A DNA stretch of 64,000 nucleotides from Limonium bicolor (Eukaryota; Streptophyta; Magnoliopsida; Caryophyllales; Plumbaginaceae), in the NCBI GenBank assembly GCA_023374045.1, contig CM041778.1, forward strand, positions 93,436,839-93,500,838, in the 5' to 3' direction. Under the pieces are notes generated by a model. That model saw only the letters and a list, made by a program, of their open reading frames with translations. It was not told where the DNA came from and did not search any database. Shown here piece after piece: positions 1 to 9,766 of the stretch. Every line of letters begins with the position of its first letter. The stretch's first letter is position 1. A program made the translations under genes and the position numbers.

Positions 1-1108
1 GTCATTAGAAACATCGAGAATGATGCTTCTAGACTAATATACATGATATTACTATAACTCCGAGAGAGGAGTGTATGGGAACGAGAGTAGTCCGAGAGTA
101 GTCGGACCTAAGTAAAGAGATAGGAACTAAGAGAGAGTTCCGTGAGCTAGTTGAACCTTCCCACCATGCTAGACCCAGAGTAGGGTCGAAACCGGGGAAG
201 TAAGACTATGCTAGAGAGCCATGAGTTTTGGCTTAAGTATGTAATAAGAGTAACAAGCGTGACGTAGGAGACCTGTAGTGTCTCGAGAATCTACAAGAGC
301 TTGAGTATGAATAACCCAAGAGTGTGGTGAGATAATGAGATAAATAACCCGAGAGAAAGGGGTGAGTATATGTATGAGTAACCCGAGAGAATGGGTAAGT
401 ATAGAATGAGTAGCCCAAGAGAATGGGTGTGTATACGAATAAGTAACCCGAGAGAGCGGGTGAGGTATTGAATAAGTAAACAAGGCATAGTGAGGAATAA
501 CCCTCAATGCCTAAGAGTAACCAGTTACCACTAACAACATTGTTATGTTAGTTAGGAATCGTGTTCCGTGATTGGATGTAGATTCCTTGTGTGATATACA
601 TATATATTGTATTGCCATGATGCATGTTGTTTGATTAAAATGAACTCCATGTATATCCGACCCAAAGTAGTCGGCGTACCGCGGTTAGCACGCGTATATG
701 CGAATTTCATGCGCAGCGTAAGCTGACCCCCTAGGGGGAACGTTTTTAGTGTGCAGGTACTTGAAGCTGACCACCGTTCGAGAGAGTAGGACGGGGACTG
801 CTGTGAGCATGGGTAGTTAATGTAATTACTTATGCGTTTGAATGAGGTGTAGTCCGAGTATGTTATCGGCATCCGTATATTGTAGACTCGGTATAGTAAA
901 GAAGTGAAATGAGTATTGTATTTGTATGAAGTACTCGGTTGTTCCAGTCCATCAGACCGTTACTGTATGTGAGATAGGCCTGGTTAGCCATATGGGTGGC
1001 TAACGGCGTTGTTTCACCCCTCGTTGTAGTTAGAGTTCCGCTGCGTGAGTAAGAGTAATTGGTGTTAAACTAAGAGGTAATGACGAGATTAACGGTTGGG
1101 GTGTTACA
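1..1108 (+). mobile_element. Element A, 3' part of the 5' LTR (Tekay/Del-like, coding-free)
   Basis: This segment repeats at 9286-10399 with only scattered differences. It ends in GGGGTGTTACA, directly before a tRNA-iMet primer site, so it is the tail of a 5' LTR whose start lies left of the window. It carries a 33-bp mini-hairpin array (308-480) and a CCCCCTAGGGGG palindrome (727-738). A matching C-run/G-run hairpin sits at the same place in the LTR ends of F and G. The many small reading frames here are not coding. Confidence 0.93.
308..480 (+). repeat. Tandem mini-hairpin repeat in LTR A (5' copy)
   Basis: About five units of roughly 33 bp each contain ACCC, an 8-nt spacer (gagagaat type) and GGGT, so each can form a short stem-loop. 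One unit extends the stem to ACCCG/CGGGT. The same array lies at 9597-9766 in the 3' LTR, so it is an old part of the LTR rather than a local expansion. Confidence 0.8.
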
Positions 1109-1112
1109 AAAA

Positions 1113-1140
1113 TGGTATCAGAGCGAAGTATCGCTCTGAT
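1113..1140 (+). promoter_or_regulatory. tRNA-iMet primer binding site inside a hairpin
   Basis: TGGTATCAGAGC (1113-1124) is the standard plant tRNA-iMet primer site, 4 nt after the LTR end. It overlaps a perfect hairpin: ATCAGAGCG (1117-1125), loop AAGTAT, CGCTCTGAT (1132-1140). The same hairpin, with minor mismatches, follows the LTR of C and F. Confidence 0.92.
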
Positions 1141-2033
1141 GACTGGAAATACCGAGCTTAGGAAATACCGAGTTAGAAATAGAGACTTAGGGCTATGGGT
1201 TGAGTGGTAGCGTGAGAGATGCGCTAGATAGAAATCCAGTATGATCTGGATACCTACAATACCAGACCGCCCTCCACAACCCCCGCATTAAAAGCTTGGG
1301 AAAGAACGCCAGAGAGACGGGGAAGCCCAATCTGGCAGTTACTAAATATCTCAATATGAACCAGAACCTGTCATGCGGTAATTCCGAGAACCGGAAATCC
1401 CGGAGACGGATCCCGCTGGAATGACAATAACCGCACATAATAGCGGGAGATCGAGAAATCCTAATCCAAGGAGACCAGAATTTGTGGCAGCTTGGGCGAC
1501 ATGCTTAGCAGTCGCGAGAACCCAGCTGGTCGAGCAGCAGTGAGAAGGATGCACCAATCGTGCGACAAGACGGACTTATGAAAACAACGGAACCGGACAC
1601 ATGTCTACGGACCGCCATAACTAACTAATACCACCAACGGTATACTATTGACTAAGAATCTAGTCAAAGGTAGATGCACCCACCCTGCCACACCAAAAGA
1701 GGTTGCAATACTTACTGATACAGCTTAGACAGCTACGAGCATAACTACGGGATATACCCGAATAGGACTACAGAAGTAGTTCCTAAAACTTAACCCTCGG
1801 TAACCACAGTAAAGCGGGGAACGAGCAACGAGGTAGAACAAGCATTAAGTAATTAAGGAACTCCGAGAGTGGAGGAGCTCCTAAATGAATGACAGTCATG
1901 TCAAGATGAATGAGAAGCAGCTCCAAGGAGCAGTTATCCAAACTAGGGGATCAAGGAGGAGCCGACAGGCTACCAATGTAATGTGAACAATACCGTGACC
2001 GGTATGAGTTAACCCAAAACCACCTGTACCGCG

Positions 2034-2053
2034 CACTTGCCTCGGCAAGTGCA
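2034..2053 (+). other. Conserved palindrome / hairpin in internal RNA (A)
   Basis: GCACTTGCC TC GGCAAGTGC forms a 9-bp perfect stem about 0.93 kb after the LTR. The homologous position in C (37676-37695) and G (49612-49631) is a perfect 20-nt palindrome with paired base changes. The copy in F (45446-45464) is slightly decayed. Confidence 0.8.
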
Positions 2054-2505
2054 GTATAACGGACAGCTAAGAGGAGCTTTGACAAGCTATCAGTACTTAG
2101 CAAGTACCAGATGGCAATGAAGCCATATAGCAACTCGAACCTTAAATTCTGAAATGAAACCTTGAAAAGGCCTAACGCCTAATCACTGTATAAAGAACAT
2201 ACCGCCAGCAAGAAGCTGGACTGGGTAAGAAGCAACCGGCATTGAAATGCCGCAAAGAGTTTACTTTCAAGACTCAAACTTTTCTTCAAAACATGAAATT
2301 TTCCAAAAACCCCCAAATTTTTAAAACCAAACCAGTGAACCACGATAAGTTATTATAGGACCTTATAAGAGGATTGGCAACAGAATACTTCACTTAGGCG
2401 TGACCGACACTACAAGTGTACACAAACGAGACATGGAACAACCGCACTCCAAAGGAGCTTGCGGGCCTGACAGACCAATTATGAGTTAGTCGGGTAAGTG
2501 GTAAC

Positions 2506-2520
2506 GTATCAATAAGATAC
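2506..2520 (+). other. GTATC/GATAC hairpin (A)
   Basis: GTATC, loop AATAA, GATAC. In F the same site reads GTACC, AATAA, GGTAC (45947-45961). In G it reads, in element sense, GTACC, AGTAA, GGTAC (47243-47257). A T-A pair is thus replaced by C-G on both arms. Confidence 0.65.
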
Positions 2521-4561
2521 TCCATGTATGTATACAAGTAGAGTACGGAACACGGGAAGTAGCCCACTCCATACTACGGACGAAAGAGCCAATTCAAACC
2601 AAGACAGTTGGACACCTCGAATGATCGAAGAACCAAAGAAGCTTACTAAGCTAAAGGAGTCAAGAATCCAGTAAGGATGATGGATCTAAGACATAACGTT
2701 AAGAAGTGCGAGAAGCACAGAGTATTAAGTGTAGACATTGGATATGTGACAACTGGAAGAATACCCAGTAATACAAATACGGCGATGCCTAAAATGAATA
2801 TCAATAATTGATGAATGGGATAGAATTCCCACTTATACCTCACTGAAGAGAAAATGACCAGACCTAGTAGGTATTAGAAGGTACCAAGGATCTACCCAAT
2901 AATGGGAGACATTACAACCCTAAACGGGATAGTCAAGGACATAGCCGCAAGGCGAAGTCACAACTGAACATAACCATGAGTACAAGCCAAATGTAATGGC
3001 ATTACTCAGTAACACCCAGGAGCAATCCGAGAAGGGTGCCGGAGTCAACTAGTTGAACGAAATATCGTGTTGAGAACACAAGTGTTTAAGCAAACACTCG
3101 GGTAGACCCGAAGGGATCCCACGTAACACGGGATACCTAGATTGCCAGAGGGCATGAACAAATATCAAGTTGCTAAAGGGCCTTCCATGTATGGAAGAGT
3201 GTTGAGACAACCATATCGAAAACCCAGTAATACCTCCAACCATTTAATGGTATACGGAGAAGCAAAACCTATATAAACAGCCCGCATGGAGCATGACTCG
3301 AGGCAAGGTGGCTTGTAAGCCGATAAAACCAACTACAATACGTAGATCTAAACGTTGTAACCTATGCATAGAGGCATAAGAGGAACAGTGGAGAACGAAC
3401 CACTACCTTAAGTGGGGATACCACTTGTTTATTATGGGGCCTATGGAGCGGCATTTGCGTGAATCCTCCAGAGAAAGGCTACCACCTAAGTATGTAATGT
3501 GAAACCGCTAGAGCGGTGTAGTAAAACTTGAGCATGTGTATATTGCCAATGAGTATATGAACCATAGTAAAGTATAAAAGGAACCTCGATAGCAGCAATT
3601 CGAACCGAAGAGTAATCGGTTGAGTAGTAACACTGTAAGTGTGCAATATGAACTGCAGAGTAAGCAGCGCGCAGTGCGCAGAGAGATTTTAAGAATAGCG
3701 TATGTTGTTGAGCCAAGTGAATGGCAAGCCATCGTGTAAATGGCGAGAACACCTGGGCGGAAGCTAAAGTAGTAGCGGATGCCATAGAAATGAGAAAGAA
3801 TATGGTACGCAGCAAGCAACCATTGTAAGAGTATAGCCAGTTCATGATATGAAGTTGATGAGAAATGTGGTAAAGGAGACATGTTCATTCCTATCTCATG
3901 AGAGATTTACTGTCAAGGGTTTACGCTTCTGCACTCTGTATGACTGAGTGTTTGGTATTGCACTTGTGCGGTAATGATCAAGTGGGAGAGTCAGGAATGG
4001 AGAAATGTCAACGAAGTCTGTTGAGTGAGAATCTAAAGAGATAACCGTGCGGCCATTGGCCAAGATGCACAAAGAACGTGGGCAGTAACCCACAGGGCCC
4101 AGGATCGATATGTGGAAAAATGCAGAGTAGTATGAATGAAGAACTCTGGTACAGAACCAAGAAACAAACATAAACCATGAGCCACTATTAAACGAGGAAG
4201 CACTACATGCTAAGTCGGGAAAAATATGTGAATAATCACGAAGGTATACAGAGTTATACAATAGATTTCCCGAGAGTTGGAGAGAAAATCTATAACTCAT
4301 CGAATTCGCATACGGTAAGAGATACCAAGCGACGATTGAAATACATTGAGAATACCAAAGAGCGGTTAAGCTCTAGTTATCAGGTCACGCAGCAGAAGCT
4401 TGTGGACCGTGATTCAGGGTTAAGTATACCTATGTCATAAACCCCTTGAAGCCTTAGAGGCTAGAACCGAACCCGGTTATGAGTTAATTAACCGTACTGA
4501 AGTTAAAACACTTCAAAATACTCGAATTAATGAACCAATGTTCAGTGATAACATATGGTTG

Positions 4562-4602
4562 GTTACGCGGGCGTAACCCCTTTTAAGGGGGGTAGGGCGA
4601 GA
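4562..4602 (+). promoter_or_regulatory. Internal hairpin plus polypurine tract (A)
   Basis: A perfect hairpin GTTACGC-GG-GCGTAAC (4562-4577) is followed by CCCTTTTAA and AAGGGGGGTAGGGCGAGA (4585-4602). It resembles the terminal polypurine module at 5995-6028 but lies 1.4 kb upstream. C (34950-34984, minus) and F (55940-55974) have the same module. It may be a second plus-strand primer site. Confidence 0.7.
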
Positions 4603-5994
4603 AACCGCTTAGAGTATGTTTTACGTATTGGTGCGTAAACTACTATGTGCATAGCACAAAAAGAAATTGTTTTGATGATTGGAACTTATGTTACATAAAC
4701 ATAGGTACCCATTCATTGTGTAATATGAGTATTGTGCATGAGAGATGCAAGTAATGAGAATGTAATATTATGAAAAGAGGAGTAGAGAGACTCCTAGGGA
4801 ATGAGAATCCCTATTATATGTCTAGTGAGATTAGACATGAGTTATGATGAGTATGAATCGGCATGAAACCGATGTGTAACCTAAGAGGGAGTGAGTTCCC
4901 TAGGTGATTTTATTTGAGAATGATAGATGGAGTGAGTTCCATCCTTTGGAGTTGTATGTTATGTGTTTTTAATTTGAGCAACAATTTGAGTAATGAAGCC
5001 ATAAGTATGGAATACCTAGGTAAAGTAGTGAAGCAATGAGAATGACAAATGACCTAAGTACTAGGAACTAGAGATTAATTGAAACAGATTGTTTTATGAA
5101 TACGACTAGAAAGAGTAAAAGATAGAAAACGAAAATGTTTGACTATCTGATTGTTTAAAACTGACGTGGGAGGTGGAACTTGATCTGCTAGCGATCAAGG
5201 GAAACCGAACACAAATTGGGGTGGAAGGATAGTTCAACACTGATGCTGATCACATCAGGGTTGATGATTCCTGAAGCTCCCTATAGTGGTCACAAGTAAT
5301 CACGCTAAGAAAGATACAGCTACCATAAATCTGATTTGGAGTTGTGTGATGTTTTAAAAAGAATTTTCAAACAGATTTTGAAAAAGAATTTCCTCAAGTA
5401 TGAAGATGGAAATGAAACTGGTTTTTGAAACCGCTATCACCCGCCGATGGCTGAGCCTTAAGTCTTGATGACCGGTAGAACGGTGGGCGTGTATTAGTTT
5501 TGAAACCATTGCACCGTACGTGCGGCGGTCCTAAGTGACCGGTTTGGGGCGGTGTCAGTGTGTGATTTTTCCAAAGGCAGCGGGACGGGGAGAGTACCCT
5601 GAGATGTTCCTGTGTTGAGTGAGTCAACCAGAGTGCCTGAGGATATGTATATGTGTAATGTTTTGATCAGAACCGAAGGGACCGTGGGCCAGAGAGAGTA
5701 AGTGCCCATTTGTCATGAAACGGCCGTGAACCAGAAAGAGTAAGTGTTCAACGTGACCGGTACCTGAGGGATCAGTAGTATATTACTCAATATGGATTCG
5801 AGGACTGTAGTGCCTTCTTGTCTTCGGACCGATTCCATGGAGAGAGTAAAAAGAGTATTTTTGATTGCTATACATGCTGTGATATTGTGTGGTATGTGTA
5901 GTATGAAATGAGACAGACTTGTGGAGTCTGTAAGGTTATACATGTATTATAACCTTGGCATAGTACGCCATGAGAGTAACCATCTAGATTCACC

Positions 5995-6028
5995 AACTTT
6001 GAGGACAAAGTTCCTAAGGGGGGTAGAT
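5995..6028 (+). promoter_or_regulatory. Terminal polypurine tract with upstream hairpin (A)
   Basis: AACTTTG-AGGA-CAAAGTT forms a hairpin (5995-6012), followed by CTAAGGGGGGTAGA and the LTR start. The GAGGACGAA-like core before the G-run is a known feature at the 3' end of Tekay/Del chromovirus elements and supports that classification. Confidence 0.88.
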
Positions 6029-8164
6029 TTTAACACCCCGGATCTAAAATGGTGATTAATTACTCTAATAAAATTATTAAGGGCCTAATGGTGCCTAAAG
6101 AGTATTGGTAAAAAGATAAAACCAAAAGAAAAGAGAAAACGCTTGAAAAGCGAAAAACGCTAAAATGCGCGTTAAATGAGTATAAGAGATATATGATCTC
6201 GAGAGGGTCCGAGATGGATTCCTAAGGCTTAGTTAGGCCTAATAAGTATACGGGAATGATTCCCGAAGAAAACGGATCCAAATAATGGATTAAAACGCTA
6301 ACGGAGTTTAAAGCACGTTTTTCGAGAAAACCCGAAAACGTGACTTTAAGTGGTCAATGGACCCGTAAAAATTATAGTTGATTATATAACTATAATTAAG
6401 TATTATGGAAGCTTAATAACCATTAAAAATAAAGAAACGAGAAAAATCCGAAAAACGGGCCCGGTAAGTGAATAGTGCCAAACCGGGTAAATTAACGAGC
6501 GTTTTCTGTAAAAATCGAAAACGCTCTCAGCCTATATTAATTAAGTGGGCCGATTTTTAGAGCATGAATTAGCTCTCTCTCACACTATATTCTAGCTAAT
6601 TAGTGGTGAGTCATAAAGCAAATAGTTAGAAAGTGAAAAAGTAAATAACTTACTTTCCTTCCTCTCTCTCCTACTCTTTTCCTTCTTCTTCCATTCCATC
6701 GTGAGCTGCCTTCTCCTCCCTTCCTCTGGCGATTTGAGCTGCACCACGAGCTTCCATGGCTGCTCCTCCTCTTCCCTTGCTTCCTTAAGCCACATAAATG
6801 CTCCAATCAAAAAAAACACATATTTGTGTTCCTCTCATCAAGCTCCACACTTCCTCTTTTTTCAAAATTGAAAAGGATGAATTTCATTTTGATGGGTGTT
6901 GGCCATTTGAAGAGAAAAGCACACCATTTAGAAGCTTGAAGCTTCCTCTTCCATCCAAGGTAAAAATATCCAAAGAAAATGGCATTTCTCTTCATCTCCT
7001 TTTGTTGGCCGATTTTGGCATGTGTTAATGTCTTGCTTCTCTTTGTTTTGAGCTACTCTCCAAGTCTCCAATGGTGGGTTGGAGCTCCTCCTTTGATTTG
7101 TGGGCAAAACCAATTCTAGGGTTTCTTAAGGTAATGTCCAATTCTATGCCTTAAGCCTTTCTTTGAATTCATGAGTGGTTGCCACAACTAAAAGAGCTAA
7201 CTAGTACTCCTCATGTCCAATGGTATGTTGGTCTAAGAATGGGGCAAGTGGTTGCCTAGACCAATTTGGATGAAGAGAAGATGAGAAGGGAGAAGTGTAT
7301 TAACAAGGAAATTTAAGAGAATGCAAGGTAAGAAACCAACCCTAAAGTATATTCTATATGTATTAGAATTTGGGATGGGGTAATTAAAATGAATGATCCC
7401 ACTTGAGCTGTGGTGATAATGTGCTTGCTTAGAATAATGCAAGTGAGAAAACATTTTTGTACTTAGTTTTGATTGGGAGCAATGCATTTTAGTAATTATG
7501 TATGTGTTGCATTTGGAGAATTTGATGAGTCTTGTGATTTTGTGTGCTGATGGAACCCATGATGGGTTTGGTTAGTTTTAGGTTGAATAATATGATGGGA
7601 AGAGTTTTGGCAATGCTAGAGAAGTAGCCAAGTTATGGCAAAATTTTGTGTAGAAATCTAGTGGATTAAGTGTTGTTTGTGTGGAGAATAACCTAGGGTT
7701 AGCTAGGTGTTGTTGGAGTTTGAATTGGTAAATGATCACCCAAGAATATGAGAGGATGATTGTGGTGAGATTTGTGCAAAAATCTGTAGCAAAAGAGGGT
7801 TTTTAAATGCTTGAAGAGTTGTAGAAAATAAAGAAGATTTAAGGTTTTAAGAGTGAGTCTTGAACTTGGTATGAGGTGTGCATTATCTTGGAAGTTTGGA
7901 ATGGTTAAATGAAGAGAGAACAATATGCAAGTGTTAAGAGAGGTTAGAAAATGCACAAGTGTGCATTAGTGCAAAGGGAGAATGCAAAATGTGTGAATTT
8001 GAGCAAGAGTTTGAGTAAGGTTTGAGCCTATGATTTGAAGAGTTTTAGAGCATGATTAATGGTGATTGAACATGTAGAAATCTTGTGGAAAGATTAGGGA
8101 AAGATTGAGTGTGGATTAAGGTTGAAATGGGGTGAAAAATAATGTTTGTTTCAGGTTTGTAGCA

Positions 8165-8342
8165 GGTCCGGGACCTAGTCCATGGACAAGGACCCGGACC
8201 ACCCCTGTTTTTATGCCGAGAGCACACCCTTGCTTTGGTCCGGGACTATACTCCAGGACAAGGTCCCGGACCATGTGTATTTTCACCCGAGAGTTATTTT
8301 GCAATTGGTCCGGGACTTAGGGTAAGGACCAAGTCCCGGACC
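8165..8342 (+). repeat. Tandem GGTCCGGGAC hairpin array in LTR A
   Basis: Three hairpins start at 8165, 8237 and 8307 (spacing 72 and 70 bp). Each has GGTCCGGGAC on one side and GTCCCGGACC or a close variant on the other, with a loop of about 16 nt. Between them lie A/T-rich spacers with CCGAGAG. The LTR of G has the same type of array at 52242-52496. Confidence 0.88.
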
Positions 8343-9596
8343 ACCCCCAGAAACCTACAGAGAGTGTTTTAAAGGTTTAAATGATGGGGGTTTGAATGTT
8401 AATGATGTTATAAGATGTTAAGGCCTTGTTTGGTGACATGTAAAGGCCCTAGGAAGTGTGAGAAAGTGTTTGAAGTGGTTGAGAAGTGAGAACTCAAATT
8501 AATAAAGTGAAACTGAGAAAACGGGATAACGGGGTAACTACGGGAGTAACATTTTATTATGTTCCGTATGATATTAGTATTAATAATAATGTTTGAAACA
8601 TTATCAGAGAACCATGCGTGACCCGAGCTTGGTGAGATGACACGGTAAAAGTAAAAACCCCGGTGAAGGTATGATTTTCTCATGCCCCGTATGCTAACCG
8701 AGTTACTCTGATTTGTGTGTTTGTGTGCCGGCTTAATCAAGATAAAGCATGAAAATAATCCCTTGTTTGATTATGTATGCCTTGATGTATGTTGAATGAG
8801 CTAACATACTTGTATGCCGGTGTGGTCTAACTTAGTGCATAGACCGACTCTTAGTGAGTACTGATTGACTAGAAACCCGTTGAACGGGTAGTCACATAAC
8901 CAATGGTATTATGCAAACACACACAAGCTATCGATTAAAGTATAACGATAACACAAACATATGAACTCCCTAAAATGCGAGGAGATGTACGGGTTGAGTA
9001 TATACCACCCGATAACGGTTAGAGAACCTTATTGAAACAATCCACGAAATAATATATGAGTGGAGAGATAAATGACCTCCATCGAGAGGATTGAAGTTAG
9101 TCCAATAATGTAGACTATAAGAAAGGTAAAAGAGACCTAAGGGACTATGTGACTCCCTTGAGATACGGTCGACCTCTTATATGAGGATTTTACCCGGTAT
9201 AAGAAAATATCCGAATGTATAAGCATATGATTGTGAGGGTAACACTTAAACCTAAGATTACCCGAATTTAAGTAAAGTTCCCAAAGTCATTAGAAACATC
9301 GAGAATGATGCTTCTAGACTAATATACATGATATTACTATAACTCCGAGAGAGGAGTGTATGGGAACGAGAGTAGTCCGAGAGTAGTCGGACCTAAGTAA
9401 AAGAGATAGGAACTAAGAGAGAGTTCCGTGAGCTAGTTGAACCTTCCCACCATGCTAGACCCAGAGTAGGGTCGAAACCGGGGAAGTAAGACTATGCTTA
9501 GAGAGCCATGAGTTTTGGCTTAAGTATGTAATAAGAGTACAAGCGTGACGTAGGAGACCCGTAGTGTCTCGAGAATCTACAAGAGCTTGAGTATGA

Positions 9597-9766
9597 ATAA
9601 CCCAAGAGTGTGGGTGAGATAATGAGTATAAATAACCCGAGAGAAAGGGTGAGTATATGTATGAGTAACCCGAGAGAATGGGTAAGTATAAGAATGAGTA
9701 GCCCAAGAGAATGGGTGTGTATACGAATAAGTAACCCGAGAGAGCGGGTGAGGTATTGAATAAGTA
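9597..9766 (+). repeat. Tandem mini-hairpin repeat in LTR A (3' copy)
   Basis: This is the same array as at 308-480: five units of about 33 bp, each with an ACCC/GGGT mini-stem (9597 onward). It is slightly cleaner than the 5' copy. Confidence 0.8.

Larger units (their letters stand above)
1109..6028 (+). mobile_element. Element A, internal domain without coding capacity (LARD-like)
   Basis: This 4.9-kb region between primer site and terminal polypurine tract has no long sense ORF. The longest is 77 codons at 4207-4440, of which the stretch around 4340-4410 may be a faint remnant of the pol C-terminus. Despite this, it aligns in blocks with the internal domains of C (33610-38531, minus), F (44508-46512 and 55275-56411) and G (46958-50582, minus). 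Shared blocks include the primer region, a 20-nt palindrome, a tract near 2460-2580, the internal polypurine module near 4562-4602, and a block at 5160-5310. Coding-free internal domains with LTRs of about 4.4 kb are the hallmark of large retrotransposon derivatives. Whether an autonomous partner exists cannot be seen here. Confidence 0.8.

Noticed and set aside
1113..1124. tRNA gene
   Set aside because: Only the 12-nt complement of the tRNA 3' end is present, as a primer site; no tRNA fold around it.
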